Positions 8,092 to 16,661 of a DNA stretch of 64,000 nt are shown in pieces. The first letter of the stretch is position 1; each line of letters starts with the position of its first letter. Made by a program: the position numbers and the translations under genes. The DNA lies in NCBI GenBank assembly GCA_023387815.1, contig JAEWHK010000063.1:124001-188000 (forward strand), given 5' to 3'. Under the pieces are notes generated by a model that was not told the origin of the DNA, ran no database searches, and saw only the letters and a program-made list of their open reading frames with translations. The stretch comes from Pseudomonadota bacterium. GTDB taxonomy: Bacteria; Pseudomonadota; Gammaproteobacteria; Burkholderiales; Burkholderiaceae_B.

Positions 8092-9053
8092 GAATCTTTC
8101 CTTACCAGGCTAACGAAAATATCCTCCAGGGAACTTTCGCGCGATTGCAGATCTTTCAGTTCGATGTCGACGTCACCCAGGCGACGCAGCATCTCCGACA
8201 GGCTTGCGCCCGTGTTTTCGGCAGACTCCTTGTTATACGTATACACCAGCGTCTGACCATCGGCCGACAGGGTCAGCGGATAGCCCGACAGACCCGCTGG
8301 CAGCACTTCCAGTGGCTTCGACAACTGCAAATGCAGCTCTTTCTTGCCAAGCTGGCCCATCAGCTGATCCTTGTCCTGTACCAGGATAATCTCGCCGTTA
8401 TTGATCACCGCGATCCGGTCGGCCATATCCTCGGCCTCTTCGATATAGTGCGTGGTGAGAATAATGGTCACGCCCTCTTCCCGCAGCTGACGAACCATAT
8501 TCCACATATCGTGGCGCAATTCGACATCCACCCCGGCCGTTGGCTCATCCAGAAAGAGAATGGAGGGTTCATGCGACAGCGCCTTGGCAATCAGCACGCG
8601 GCGCTTCATCCCGCCGGAAAGACTCAGGATCTTGTTATCCTTCTTGTTCCACAGCGACAGGGCCTTGAGCACACGCTCGATATAGGCAGGATTGGCCGGC
8701 TTGCCAAACAGCCCGCGGCTAAACGACACCGTGTCCCAGACCGTCTCGAACGAGTCCGTAAACAGTTCCTGGGGAACCAGACCGATTTTCGGGCGTACCT
8801 TGCGATAATCGCGTACAACATCATCGCCATCGACCAGAATGGTGCCTTCTGAGGCATTCACCAATCCGGTCACGATACCGATAAGTGTGGTCTTGCCCGC
8901 TCCGTTGGGGCCAAGCAGGGCCAGAATTTCACCACGCTGTATATCCAGATTGACGCTTTTGAGGGCTGTAAAACCGCTTTTATAAGTCTTACCCACCCCA
9001 CGGATGGAAACGACAACGTCGCCGCCACCACTGTTATTGTGAGAGCTATTCAC
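8088..9053 (-). CDS. ABC exporter ATPase (YadG-like)
   Basis: A 321-residue ATPase whose start I place at the GTG at 9053, with CAGG about 8 bases upstream; the frame is open further 5' but that extension is hydrophobic and unlike the family. Walker A GPNGAGKTT falls near residue 46, the signature LSGGMKRR near 145, Walker B ILFLDEPTAGVD near 165 and THYIEEAED near 200. The C-terminal 80 residues are the regulatory region seen in YadG-type ATPases. It is first in a two-gene operon with the ABC-2 permease and should power export across the inner membrane. Confidence 0.85.
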   Translation of the reverse strand: MNSSHNNSGGGDVVVSIRGVGKTYKSGFTALKSVNLDIQRGEILALLGPNGAGKTTLIGIVTGLVNASEGTILVDGDDVVRDYRKVRPKIGLVPQELFTDSFETVWDTVSFSRGLFGKPANPAYIERVLKALSLWNKKDNKILSLSGGMKRRVLIAKALSHEPSILFLDEPTAGVDVELRHDMWNMVRQLREEGVTIILTTHYIEEAEDMADRIAVINNGEIILVQDKDQLMGQLGKKELHLQLSKPLEVLPAGLSGYPLTLSADGQTLVYTYNKESAENTGASLSEMLRRLGDVDIELKDLQSRESSLEDIFVSLVRKDS

Positions 9054-9244
9054 GTAGAAACCTGTTTGAGAAATGCAGAAAATTTGAGAAGTGCAGCACA
9101 AGTATAAGAATTCCGGTCCCGAAAAGATACCGCTGCACGTGAGAGTTGAACCAAAAAGAACAACTGAAACCAATAAATACCTATTTTAGATTCTCAATCC
9201 GATACACTTGTCCTAATCCACAATAGATAAATGGGCATATCACT

Positions 9245-9847
9245 ATGGTCGAAGTCGCGGGCAGCAAAGGCTATGCAGAAAAAGCACAACGGTTTGCCGA
9301 CGATTACGAAAGCGTCAGCTTCGAAAAAGTGCACAACCCGGTAAAGGGATTTTATCCCGGAGCACCAGCAACGGTGCTGGATGTTGGCGCAGGAGCAGGC
9401 CGGGACGCCGCTGCCCTGGCCGCCCTGGGCTATCAGGTCGATGCCGTAGAGCCCACCGCCGCCATGCGCGAACAGGCGCTGTTGCGTCATCCTCAGGCCA
9501 AGGTCAACTGGATTGAAGACAGCCTGCCGGAACTGGCGGCCGTCAGAGCCAGCGACAGGAAATACGAACTGATCCTGCTGACTGCCGTCTGGATGCACCT
9601 GCTGCCAGAGGAGCGCCTGCCCGCCATGCAGCATTGCTCGGGGCTTCTGGCGCGCAATGGCATCATGTCAATGTCCCTGCGCCACGGTCCCGTGCCATCC
9701 GAGCGCCATATGTTTGATATTCCGGATGAAGAAACCATCTCCCTGGCCAGAGAATGTGGTCTGCAGCTGCTCTATCACAAAGTCTATAAAAACGACACGC
9801 TGGGCCGTCAGGATATCTTCTGGAGTTACGCGGTTTTCAGGAAATAA
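9245..9847 (+). CDS. Class I SAM-dependent methyltransferase
   Basis: A 200-residue Rossmann-fold methyltransferase. The SAM-binding motif I is VLDVGAGAGRDAAALA near residue 40, with the acidic end of strand 2 in VDAVEPTAAM near 60. The motif LILLTAVWMHL near 105 fits the region after strand 4. The N-terminal helix (residues 1-35) is typical of small methyltransferases of the UbiE/TehB-like kind. The substrate is unknown. It is a single gene whose last 11 bases overlap the tail of the convergent GGCT-like gene. Confidence 0.8.
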   Translation: MVEVAGSKGYAEKAQRFADDYESVSFEKVHNPVKGFYPGAPATVLDVGAGAGRDAAALAALGYQVDAVEPTAAMREQALLRHPQAKVNWIEDSLPELAAVRASDRKYELILLTAVWMHLLPEERLPAMQHCSGLLARNGIMSMSLRHGPVPSERHMFDIPDEETISLARECGLQLLYHKVYKNDTLGRQDIFWSYAVFRK

Positions 9848-10352
9848 GGTCTGCCGGCTGCCAGCAGACCGTGCCGGTGTCATCCGGCGTCAATCGACGC
9901 CCGTCATGCGCCCGCTCACGAATATACGTCCACACCGTCTGAGGGCCCTCCTTGGTCTGCACCGTGGTCAGCACCCGAAAATACAGGCCGGTACCGTCTG
10001 CACGAAACTCTTCCAGCAAATCGATCAGCGGCACATCGCGTTCCGGACGATCGAAAACCATCAGCTCACCCTCAATCCGGTCCCAGTCGCCTTCGGGCCT
10101 CTCCACACTCGCGGGATCATGTTCCACCAGCGCATCCAGGGCGGGATTGTCGGTACCGCGCGCCAGAATTGCCTGCGCCGGTATTTCAACCATAGGATAG
10201 CCTTCATCACGATTGACATGATAAATCCGCCCCCAGAGCCAGGCTTTTTCACTGTGAATTGCCATGGCGCAATGACGTTCGTAATTGCAGCAGCCGGTTT
10301 TCAACGTGCCATACACAAAAAGTCGCATGGCGCGAGATACATCCTCTGACAT
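9837..10352 (-). CDS. Gamma-glutamylcyclotransferase (AIG2)-fold family protein
   Basis: A 171-residue protein starting at 10352, where AAGGAG stands 9 bases upstream; a further in-frame ATG 45 bases earlier lacks such a site. The N-terminal RLFVYGTLKTGCCN carries the YGTL substrate loop of the gamma-glutamylcyclotransferase/AIG2 fold, and the middle has the acidic GELMVFDRPE...LLEEFRADG region with a plausible catalytic glutamate. Relatives cyclise gamma-glutamyl amines to 5-oxoproline or trim toxic gamma-glutamyl products; the substrate here is unknown. It is convergent with the methyltransferase, with an 11-base overlap of coding ends. Confidence 0.75.
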   Translation of the reverse strand: MSEDVSRAMRLFVYGTLKTGCCNYERHCAMAIHSEKAWLWGRIYHVNRDEGYPMVEIPAQAILARGTDNPALDALVEHDPASVERPEGDWDRIEGELMVFDRPERDVPLIDLLEEFRADGTGLYFRVLTTVQTKEGPQTVWTYIRERAHDGRRLTPDDTGTVCWQPADLIS

Positions 10353-10389
10353 CCCTGAAGACTCCTTATCATCTTTGTGATTATGACAC

Positions 10390-10845
10390 TTAACCAAAAT
10401 ACCCGATGCCGCGCGCCATCATGGCGGCAGCAAGCACAATCAGCACAATACAGACCAGTTCAAGGTGAATCAGCTTGCGGATCCGCCTGATCACAGCCGG
10501 ATCAAGCACAGGCTCACGACCCCGATTCAGGCTCTTGCGCCATGAAAGGAATGTCATGGTCGGATAAATAGACAGAATCGCAACCGTGATAAACAGCAGC
10601 ATTTTGGCGATAAAGGGAATGCTGTGAAAATAATAGGCGGTACCTTTCTCGAAGAACATCACACGCAGAAATCCCACCACCAGCAAGAGTATGGCCGATA
10701 CGCCATAAATGGCATCCGTGCGCAGGATACGGCGCGCTCGCTCAATGCTGATCCGGTCCTTGACCAGTACCAGCTCAACAGTCACTGTCGCCACCAGCGT
10801 AAACGCCAGCACATGATGCAGGAATGCGAAGAAGATGGTCATCAT
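10390..10845 (-). CDS. DUF2214 family membrane protein
   Basis: A 151-residue protein with four hydrophobic helices (near residues 5-25, 45-65, 80-100 and 125-148), matching the small DUF2214 membrane family in length and in its start (FFAFLHHVLAF, LVLVKDRIS). No function is known for the family. It is 18 bases downstream of the GntR regulator gene and 37 bases upstream of the GGCT-like gene, so it is probably carried on the same transcript, with no visible functional link. Confidence 0.75.
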   Translation of the reverse strand: MMTIFFAFLHHVLAFTLVATVTVELVLVKDRISIERARRILRTDAIYGVSAILLLVVGFLRVMFFEKGTAYYFHSIPFIAKMLLFITVAILSIYPTMTFLSWRKSLNRGREPVLDPAVIRRIRKLIHLELVCIVLIVLAAAMMARGIGYFG

Positions 10846-10863
10846 GAATAGCCCCTCATTGTC

Positions 10864-11562
10864 TCACTCCTGGATCACTGCGTCGGTCTGGCTGACGCCC
10901 TGTTCCCGTGCCATGACCTGTAATGCAATCGCAGCCGCCTTGCCAACATGGTCAGCACATAATTTCGAAGCCAGGTCTGCATCGCGATTGCGAATGGCAT
11001 CGATAATGTCCTGCAGTTCCCGGGCTGTGTCCACCAGCCGTCCCGGCTGCGCCATTGACACTCTTCGAAGAGAGTTGATGCGGTTGTTCAGGCCAGTCAA
11101 TATGTCTTTCACGACAGGATTGCCACAGGCGTTGAGCAACACGTTATAGAAATCGTTCTTTGCCCGAACCACACTTTTAGGATCGGCACCATCTGCAAAC
11201 CGCACAATAATCGCAAGATTGGCCTGCAGCGCTGCAATGTCGCTGTCCGACGCATTCTGCGCACAGCCCGCTCCCGCAAGGGCTTCCAGGGCCTGTCTTA
11301 CTGCGTAGATTGATTTTGCTTCGTCGAGCCGGATTTCTGCAACCATGGGCCCCCGAAAAGGCACAATGGTAATCAGCGCTTCTGCCTCGAGTTGCTGAAG
11401 CACCTCTCGCATCAGGGACCGACTGACATCGAACAGTTGACAGAGTTCTCTTTCAACGAGCTTTTGGCCCGGAGAGAACGATCCGTCAACAATGGCGTTG
11501 CGCATGCCATCAATAACCTGTTTTTTGAGTGAAAAATCAACGCGCTCGAATTGGATACTCAT
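10864..11562 (-). CDS. GntR-family transcriptional regulator (FCD domain)
   Basis: A 232-residue regulator of the FadR subfamily. Residues 10-75 form the winged helix-turn-helix (PGQKLVERELCQLFDVSRSLMREVLQQLEAEALI), and residues 85-220 are the all-helical FCD ligand domain. Such proteins usually repress catabolic operons until a carboxylate ligand binds. It sits 32 bases downstream of the dehydrogenase gene in the same orientation, so it is likely part of the ALDH/hydroxyacid-dehydrogenase operon and may autoregulate it. No unambiguous GntR operator was found beside it. Confidence 0.85.
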   Translation of the reverse strand: MSIQFERVDFSLKKQVIDGMRNAIVDGSFSPGQKLVERELCQLFDVSRSLMREVLQQLEAEALITIVPFRGPMVAEIRLDEAKSIYAVRQALEALAGAGCAQNASDSDIAALQANLAIIVRFADGADPKSVVRAKNDFYNVLLNACGNPVVKDILTGLNNRINSLRRVSMAQPGRLVDTARELQDIIDAIRNRDADLASKLCADHVGKAAAIALQVMAREQGVSQTDAVIQE

Positions 11563-11594
11563 GGAAAGACCAGAAAATGGGGGCGGTCTGTTTT

Positions 11595-12482
11595 TTACGT
11601 CAATGGTACCCCGATGCGCAAAGACACATGTCTGGCCAGTTCGGTATGATCTGCCCCTTTGCCCTGCGTTTGCTCTGCAGCACTCCAGACCTTAAGGCAA
11701 AGCTGTGAAAATTCGGCCGTATGATCGTCATCCAGGCCCAGTGCGATACCCAAGTCTTTTACCATCAACGCCAAACCAAAGCCTGCATTATACTTCCCGG
11801 ATAATACAAACTGCCGGAACTTCTTCTGCGTCGAATTATTCATACCGGTAGATTCATTCAGAATATTCACCATCACCTCGGGGTCCAGCCCAAACCGCTT
11901 TCCGAGCAGAATGGCTTCTATTCCGATCAGAAACCCTCCGGCCGACACCAGATTGTTCAACGCTTTCATGGCATGGGCAGTACCAACATCCCCCGTACGG
12001 GCGACGCTGGAACCCATGGCATTCAATATCGGCCCGACCTTATCCAGTATCTCCTGACTGCCGCCAAACATGATCGAAAGTTGTCCGGTCTCGGCCCGGG
12101 AAACGCCACCGGAAACCGGCGCATCAACCAGTTGCGCCCCCAGCTTTTGCGCCTGTTCGGCAAGGCTGCGGGTCACGGTTGGCACGCCCGAACTCATCTC
12201 GATAATCACGGTGTCCTGCTGCAGTCCTTTGAACACGCCGTCGGGCCCTGTGAGCACATCCTGCACAATACTGCTGGTAGGCAGCATCGTAATGATGATG
12301 TTCGATTGCCGGGCTACCTGCGCCGGCGTATCTACCGCCTGAATATGCTCGTCATGCAACTGCTTCGCCGCTTCCGGATTGGTATCGTAAACGGCAAGTG
12401 TAAAACCGGCTTTCGCCAGATTGCGGACCATGGGCTTTCCCATGCTGCCCAGTCCGATAAATCCTATTTTTGGTGTCGTCAT
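11595..12482 (-). CDS. 3-hydroxyisobutyrate dehydrogenase-family oxidoreductase (1)
   Basis: A 295-residue NAD(P)-dependent beta-hydroxyacid dehydrogenase. The N-terminal Rossmann motif is FIGLGSMGKPM (near 9), the substrate-binding motif APVSGGVSRAETG lies near 118 and the catalytic lysine block KALNNLVSAGG near 170. Family members oxidise 3-hydroxyisobutyrate, tartronate semialdehyde or other short 3-hydroxyacids; the exact substrate is unknown. It lies between an aldehyde dehydrogenase (27-base gap) and the GntR gene (32-base gap). With the aldehyde dehydrogenase it could form a two-step alcohol-to-acid route. A second member of the family lies four genes upstream on the same strand. Confidence 0.85.
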   Translation of the reverse strand: MTTPKIGFIGLGSMGKPMVRNLAKAGFTLAVYDTNPEAAKQLHDEHIQAVDTPAQVARQSNIIITMLPTSSIVQDVLTGPDGVFKGLQQDTVIIEMSSGVPTVTRSLAEQAQKLGAQLVDAPVSGGVSRAETGQLSIMFGGSQEILDKVGPILNAMGSSVARTGDVGTAHAMKALNNLVSAGGFLIGIEAILLGKRFGLDPEVMVNILNESTGMNNSTQKKFRQFVLSGKYNAGFGLALMVKDLGIALGLDDDHTAEFSQLCLKVWSAAEQTQGKGADHTELARHVSLRIGVPLT

Positions 12483-12509
12483 GTCTCTGCCTTTTATACG
12501 CTATTAATC

Positions 12510-13946
12510 TCACTGGCCATCGTGATGAAAGCCAATCATGCTCTTTAACTCAAGATACTCCATCAACCCTGCCTGGCCCCATTCCCTGCCATTGCCGGAC
12601 TGCTTGTAGCCACCGAATGCCGCGCTGAAATCTGGGGGCGGATAATTGATGTGAACCGTTCCCGCCTGCAGGCGCCTGGCAACATTGCGTACGCAATCCG
12701 GATCTTTACCTTGCACGTAGCCTGCCAGCCCATACACAGTATCGTTTGCAATCTCGACTGCCTGATCAATCGAATCGTAGGGCATCATGACCAGTACCGG
12801 ACCAAAAATTTCCTCACGCGCAATACGCATGTCCGGCGTGACATTGGAAAATACGGTGGGACGTACGTAATAACCTTTGTCATAGGGTTCCATCCTGCCT
12901 GGTCCACCCACGACTAAATCAGCACCCTCTTCAATCCCGCTGGCAATATGGGACTGAATACTTTCAAATTGCCGTTTGTTCACTACGGGCCCAAGCCGGA
13001 CTTCGGGATCGTCTGCCGAACCCACCGTAAATTGCGTGGCGGCCTTTGCCGCAATGTTGGCCGCCTGCGCCATCATTGGCCGGGGAACCAGCATGCGAGT
13101 GGGAATAGAACATGACTGGCCGGAATTGGTAAAGCAGCCGGCCACCCCTTTGGTAACTGCAGATTCAAGATCCACATCCGGCAAAAGAATATTAGCGGAT
13201 TTTCCGCCCAGCTCCTGCGCAACCCGCTTGACGGTCGGGGCAGCGCAGCGCGCAACGTCGATACCGGCGCGCGTGGAACCAGTGAACGAGATCATGGCCA
13301 CATCCGGATGTTCGGCCAATGGGACCCCTGTCCGCAGGCCATCGCCCATCACCAGATTGAACACCCCGGCAGGCACTTTTGCTTCATGCATAACCCTGGC
13401 GAAAAGCATGCTGCTCAGGGGGGAATATTCACTCGGTTTCAAAACAACGGTGCAGCCCGCGGCGATCGCCGGCGCCAGTTTGACAACAATCTGGTTCACC
13501 GGCCAGTTCCATGGCGTGATCAGACCACATACCCCGATGGGCTCCAGACGCATCCGGGTAGAGCCCTGCTCCCATTCAAAGTCGAATTTTTCGAGAACCG
13601 ATATTGCCTCTTTCAAATGCACAACACCCCTCATGGCCTGGGCCTCACGCGAGAACGTGATGGGGCACCCCATTTCCAGGCTCATCAGTTGTGCGAACGC
13701 TTCGTAATTTGCCTGATAAGCAACAAGAATGCGATTCAACAGATCAAGTCTTTCTTCTCTTGTCGTGTTGCTGAAATCTGGCAAGGCACGTTTTGCGGCA
13801 GCGACGGCGCGGTCAACATCAACCGCGTCACCCATCGCAATGGTGGCGCATATCGCTTCCGTCGAAGGATTCACTACGTCAAAGGTCTCCGCCCCATGCG
13901 GGGCAACCCACTGTCCATCAATATAGAACTTATCGTGCACAATCAC
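12510..13946 (-). CDS. NAD(P)-dependent aldehyde dehydrogenase
   Basis: A member of the ALDH superfamily, about 478 residues if started at the GTG at 13946, which has GGAG about 9 bases upstream and gives the usual N-terminus (HDKFYIDGQWV). An ATG at 14018 in the same frame would add 24 residues but lacks a clear ribosome-binding site. Features seen are the NAD-binding PWNWPVNQ, the ELGGKSAN motif with the catalytic glutamate, and the cysteine in NSGQSCSIPTRM. The substrate is unspecified; the neighbouring hydroxyacid dehydrogenases suggest a semialdehyde. It is followed at 27 bases by one of these dehydrogenases and preceded by a Bug binding-protein gene. Confidence 0.87.
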   Translation of the reverse strand: MIVHDKFYIDGQWVAPHGAETFDVVNPSTEAICATIAMGDAVDVDRAVAAAKRALPDFSNTTREERLDLLNRILVAYQANYEAFAQLMSLEMGCPITFSREAQAMRGVVHLKEAISVLEKFDFEWEQGSTRMRLEPIGVCGLITPWNWPVNQIVVKLAPAIAAGCTVVLKPSEYSPLSSMLFARVMHEAKVPAGVFNLVMGDGLRTGVPLAEHPDVAMISFTGSTRAGIDVARCAAPTVKRVAQELGGKSANILLPDVDLESAVTKGVAGCFTNSGQSCSIPTRMLVPRPMMAQAANIAAKAATQFTVGSADDPEVRLGPVVNKRQFESIQSHIASGIEEGADLVVGGPGRMEPYDKGYYVRPTVFSNVTPDMRIAREEIFGPVLVMMPYDSIDQAVEIANDTVYGLAGYVQGKDPDCVRNVARRLQAGTVHINYPPPDFSAAFGGYKQSGNGREWGQAGLMEYLELKSMIGFHHDGQ

Positions 13947-14021
13947 GCTTGCAAACTCCAGAGTTAAAGCAGATAGCCGGCGCCCCGCGCGGGGCCGTGA
14001 CTCAACGGCTTCTGTCATGAC

Positions 14022-14999
14022 TTACTTATTGATCGGAATATTCGCATCCTGAATCAGCTTGGCAAAGCGATCGATATCGCGCTCCGTCAGTCTTTGCATT
14101 TCCTTCGGCCCGCGACGGTCGCCTTCAGGTGCAACGGCCCCGAGGGAGTCGAGTGCTTCTTTGACTTTCGGGTCATCCAGCGCTTCGTTTACGGCCTTGA
14201 CCAGTTTCTCCGCGCGGTCTTCGGGGATGCCTTTCGGGGCGGCAATGGCATTCCAGACAGCCATATCGAACTCAGGCACGCCGCCTTCTTTGAAGGTGGG
14301 GGTATCTGGCATTTGGGGAATGCGTTCCGGGCTGGCCACTGCCAGGGGAAGAATTCGATTGCCTTTACTGGCGGGAATCATCGCCACGGTCTGATCGATG
14401 ACCATATCGACGGTGCCGGCCATCAGATCGACCAGTGCAGGACCGGTGCCACGATAGGGAATCATTTCACTCTTTGTTTTGGTCAGATACAGAAAGTATT
14501 CGGCACCAATATGACCTGTGCCACCGGGACCGCCGTTCCCCAGATTAATCCGCGGCTTGGAAGGATCCCGCATGCGTTTGAGCAGCGTCGGCAGATCCTT
14601 GATGCCGCTTGATGCACTGACCGACAGAACCATGGGCACCTCGGCGACCAGGCCTAACGGCTCCATCTCTGTTTTTGGGTCAAACTTCATGCTTGGATAG
14701 AGCGTTGGCGCAATGGCGAACGAGCCCATATTGCTTAACATGATGGTGTAGCCATCGTTTTTTGCCCGCAGGAATTTCTGCACCCCCGGCACGCCGCCCA
14801 CCCCGCCGATATTCTCCACGACAATGGTGGTTCCGATGGATTTGGACATCGCATCGGCAACGATGCGCGCCAGGCCATCGGTGGAACCTCCGGGCGCGTA
14901 CGGCACGATCATGGTAATGGCCTTATCGGGATAGGCATAGGCGCCGTTGGCAGCGGCGACCAGGGCGGCCGCCAGCAAGTAACGGGTAATTTTGAACAT
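14022..14999 (-). CDS. Bug/TctC-family periplasmic binding protein (1)
   Basis: A 325-residue secreted protein with a signal peptide (residues 1 to about 22, ending AYA) and the Bug hallmarks ITMIVPYAPGGSTDGLAR and VVENIGGVGG near residues 30-75, which form the carboxylate-binding loops. Bug proteins bind small carboxylic or amino acids in the periplasm and in some cases feed TctAB-type importers or sensor systems. No TctA or TctB gene lies nearby, so its partner is unknown. It is in line with the CMD gene upstream and the aldehyde dehydrogenase downstream and probably binds the substrate of that pathway. Confidence 0.85.
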   Translation of the reverse strand: MFKITRYLLAAALVAAANGAYAYPDKAITMIVPYAPGGSTDGLARIVADAMSKSIGTTIVVENIGGVGGVPGVQKFLRAKNDGYTIMLSNMGSFAIAPTLYPSMKFDPKTEMEPLGLVAEVPMVLSVSASSGIKDLPTLLKRMRDPSKPRINLGNGGPGGTGHIGAEYFLYLTKTKSEMIPYRGTGPALVDLMAGTVDMVIDQTVAMIPASKGNRILPLAVASPERIPQMPDTPTFKEGGVPEFDMAVWNAIAAPKGIPEDRAEKLVKAVNEALDDPKVKEALDSLGAVAPEGDRRGPKEMQRLTERDIDRFAKLIQDANIPINK

Positions 15000-15111
15000 A
15001 GGAGTCTCCTTCCACTACTCTGTGAGTGAATTGGTTTGCTAACTGATTGTTAACTGGTTGTTATTGGGAGCAACTGAATCACGGGGCCACAGCTGGCCCC
15101 GTATAACGGGA

Positions 15112-15510
15112 TTACTTGGCGGCGCTGGCCTCTTCTTCCCGGAACTCCTTGATCGCCTGTGACGCGATGCGGAACGAATCCATCCCTGCGGGAATGCCGC
15201 CATAAATGGCCACGTGCGTCAATGCGCCACGAATCTCCGTTTCCGTCAATCCATTGCGCAGCGCCCCCTTGACATGAAGCGTCAGTTCATGAGGTCGGTT
15301 CAGAACCGAGATCATGGCCAGATTGACCAGGCTGCGCTCCCGCCGAGTCAGATCGTCATTGCCCCAGCAAAGCCCCCAGCATGACGTGGTTGTGATTTCC
15401 TGGGCGATTCGGTTGAAGTCAGTGGCATTTGCAATCGACTTGTCTACAAATTCCGCACCAAGCACTTCGCGGCGTACCTTCAGGCCTTTTTCATACAATT
15501 CATTTTTCAT
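15112..15510 (-). CDS. Carboxymuconolactone decarboxylase (CMD)-family protein
   Basis: A 132-residue alpha-helical protein; the start at 15510 is chosen for AAAGGAAC about 6 bases upstream. The N-terminus KNELYEKGLKVRREVLG matches CMD/AhpD-like proteins, and the core holds TTSCWGLCWGNDDLTRRERSLVNLAM followed by the HVKGALRNGLTETEIRG helix. It lacks the CxxC pair of AhpD, so it resembles the gamma-CMD-like catabolic group rather than the antioxidant group. Family members decarboxylate or isomerise lactones in aromatic catabolism, but many have no known role. It sits between a Bug gene and a hydroxyacid dehydrogenase in one operon. Confidence 0.82.
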   Translation of the reverse strand: MKNELYEKGLKVRREVLGAEFVDKSIANATDFNRIAQEITTTSCWGLCWGNDDLTRRERSLVNLAMISVLNRPHELTLHVKGALRNGLTETEIRGALTHVAIYGGIPAGMDSFRIASQAIKEFREEEASAAK

Positions 15511-15550
15511 GATGTTCCTTTTACAGTTAGAGGTTCGTGAGTAAAAATGT

Positions 15551-16480
15551 CTATTGGTTCTGAACAGCGCGATCTTCAATCGTGATAGCCGCCCATTGCT
15601 CCATCACGCGTGCAACATCAGAGATGTCCGCATTGTCTCCAAAGGTCGCTGTTGTAATGGCCAGCATTTCCCTGATGGCCACGCTGACGGGCATTGGGAT
15701 GCCCATCGAGGCCGCTTCCTCAATACACAACGTCACATCCTTGTGCGACAGCTTGTTGGCAAATCCGACCTGAAAGCGGCGACTGAGTACCTCGTTGGGA
15801 ATTTTGTGGGTGGTTGCTGTATTGCGGCCACTGCTGGCATTAATAATTCCCAGAAGCGTCGTCGGTTCGACACCCGCTTTGACGGCCATTGAAATGGCTT
15901 CGGACGAAGCCACCAAGGCGGCTGCCGATAGCATATTGTTTGCCAGCTTGACAGCCTGAGCCAGGCCCGGCTTTTCTCCGGCATACAGAATTTTCCCCAG
16001 CACACTCAGTATCGGCTCAATCTCCTGACGGCAATGTTCAGGGCACGAAACCATAAGAGTCAGGGTACCTGCCGCCGCCCCCGTCACGCCCCCGCTCACC
16101 GGCGCTTCAACCCAGTCAATATCATGCTGGCTAACCAGCGCATGTGCCTGTCGCGCGGCCCGGATCCCGATAGTGGATAAATCCACGACCCGGCATACCT
16201 GTTTGCCCTTCACCAATTGAGACAGGACGTCTTCGACAATAGCCGGCGTGGGCAGGCTCAATAAAACCGTTTCCACCTGATCTGCCACTGCCTGCACATT
16301 CGGGTGAGCAGTGGCTCCCAACGCTTTGGCTGCGTCCAATACGTCGGCTGAAGTATCGAACACATGAACGTCACGGCCCGATTTAAGCTGATTGACCATC
16401 ATGGGAAAACCCATACGCCCCAGGCCGATAAATCCAATCGTTTGGCTACTCAAAAAATTCTCCATATGTCTGATTGTCAT
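15551..16480 (-). CDS. 3-hydroxyisobutyrate dehydrogenase-family oxidoreductase (2)
   Basis: A 309-residue beta-hydroxyacid dehydrogenase. FIGLGRMGFPM is the NAD-binding loop (near 17), EAPVSGGVTGAAAG the substrate motif (near 130) and KLANNMLSAAALVASSEA carries the catalytic lysine (near 182). It is only moderately similar to the family member at 11595-12482, so the two probably act on different substrates or steps rather than being a recent duplication. ATGs at 16480 and 16465 are both possible; neither has a strong ribosome-binding site. It is the first gene of the operon that runs through CMD, Bug and ALDH to GntR. Confidence 0.84.
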   Translation of the reverse strand: MTIRHMENFLSSQTIGFIGLGRMGFPMMVNQLKSGRDVHVFDTSADVLDAAKALGATAHPNVQAVADQVETVLLSLPTPAIVEDVLSQLVKGKQVCRVVDLSTIGIRAARQAHALVSQHDIDWVEAPVSGGVTGAAAGTLTLMVSCPEHCRQEIEPILSVLGKILYAGEKPGLAQAVKLANNMLSAAALVASSEAISMAVKAGVEPTTLLGIINASSGRNTATTHKIPNEVLSRRFQVGFANKLSHKDVTLCIEEAASMGIPMPVSVAIREMLAITTATFGDNADISDVARVMEQWAAITIEDRAVQNQ

Positions 16481-16570
16481 ACAATATGGCGATACTACAT
16501 TTTATATTCAGCCAGAAATATAGGGGTTAACCCTGGAACCTAGCGGTTTTCAGGGCGAGCAAATACCTGA

Positions 16571-16586
16571 ACGCACGTACGTGCGT
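16571..16586. promoter_or_regulatory. 16-bp perfect palindrome upstream of the catabolic operon
   Basis: ACGCACGTACGTGCGT is fully self-complementary. It lies about 90 bases before the start of the second hydroxyacid dehydrogenase gene and about 75 bases beyond the end of the LysR gene. It could be an operator for the GntR or LysR regulator, or part of a stem ending the LysR transcript; no U-tract follows. Confidence 0.4.
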
Positions 16587-16661
16587 CGTGAAAAAATCAT
16601 GGAGGGGAATCAGGTGGGATCAGGGGGATTGAAGATCGACCAGGTCATTCAGAGGGTCGGC

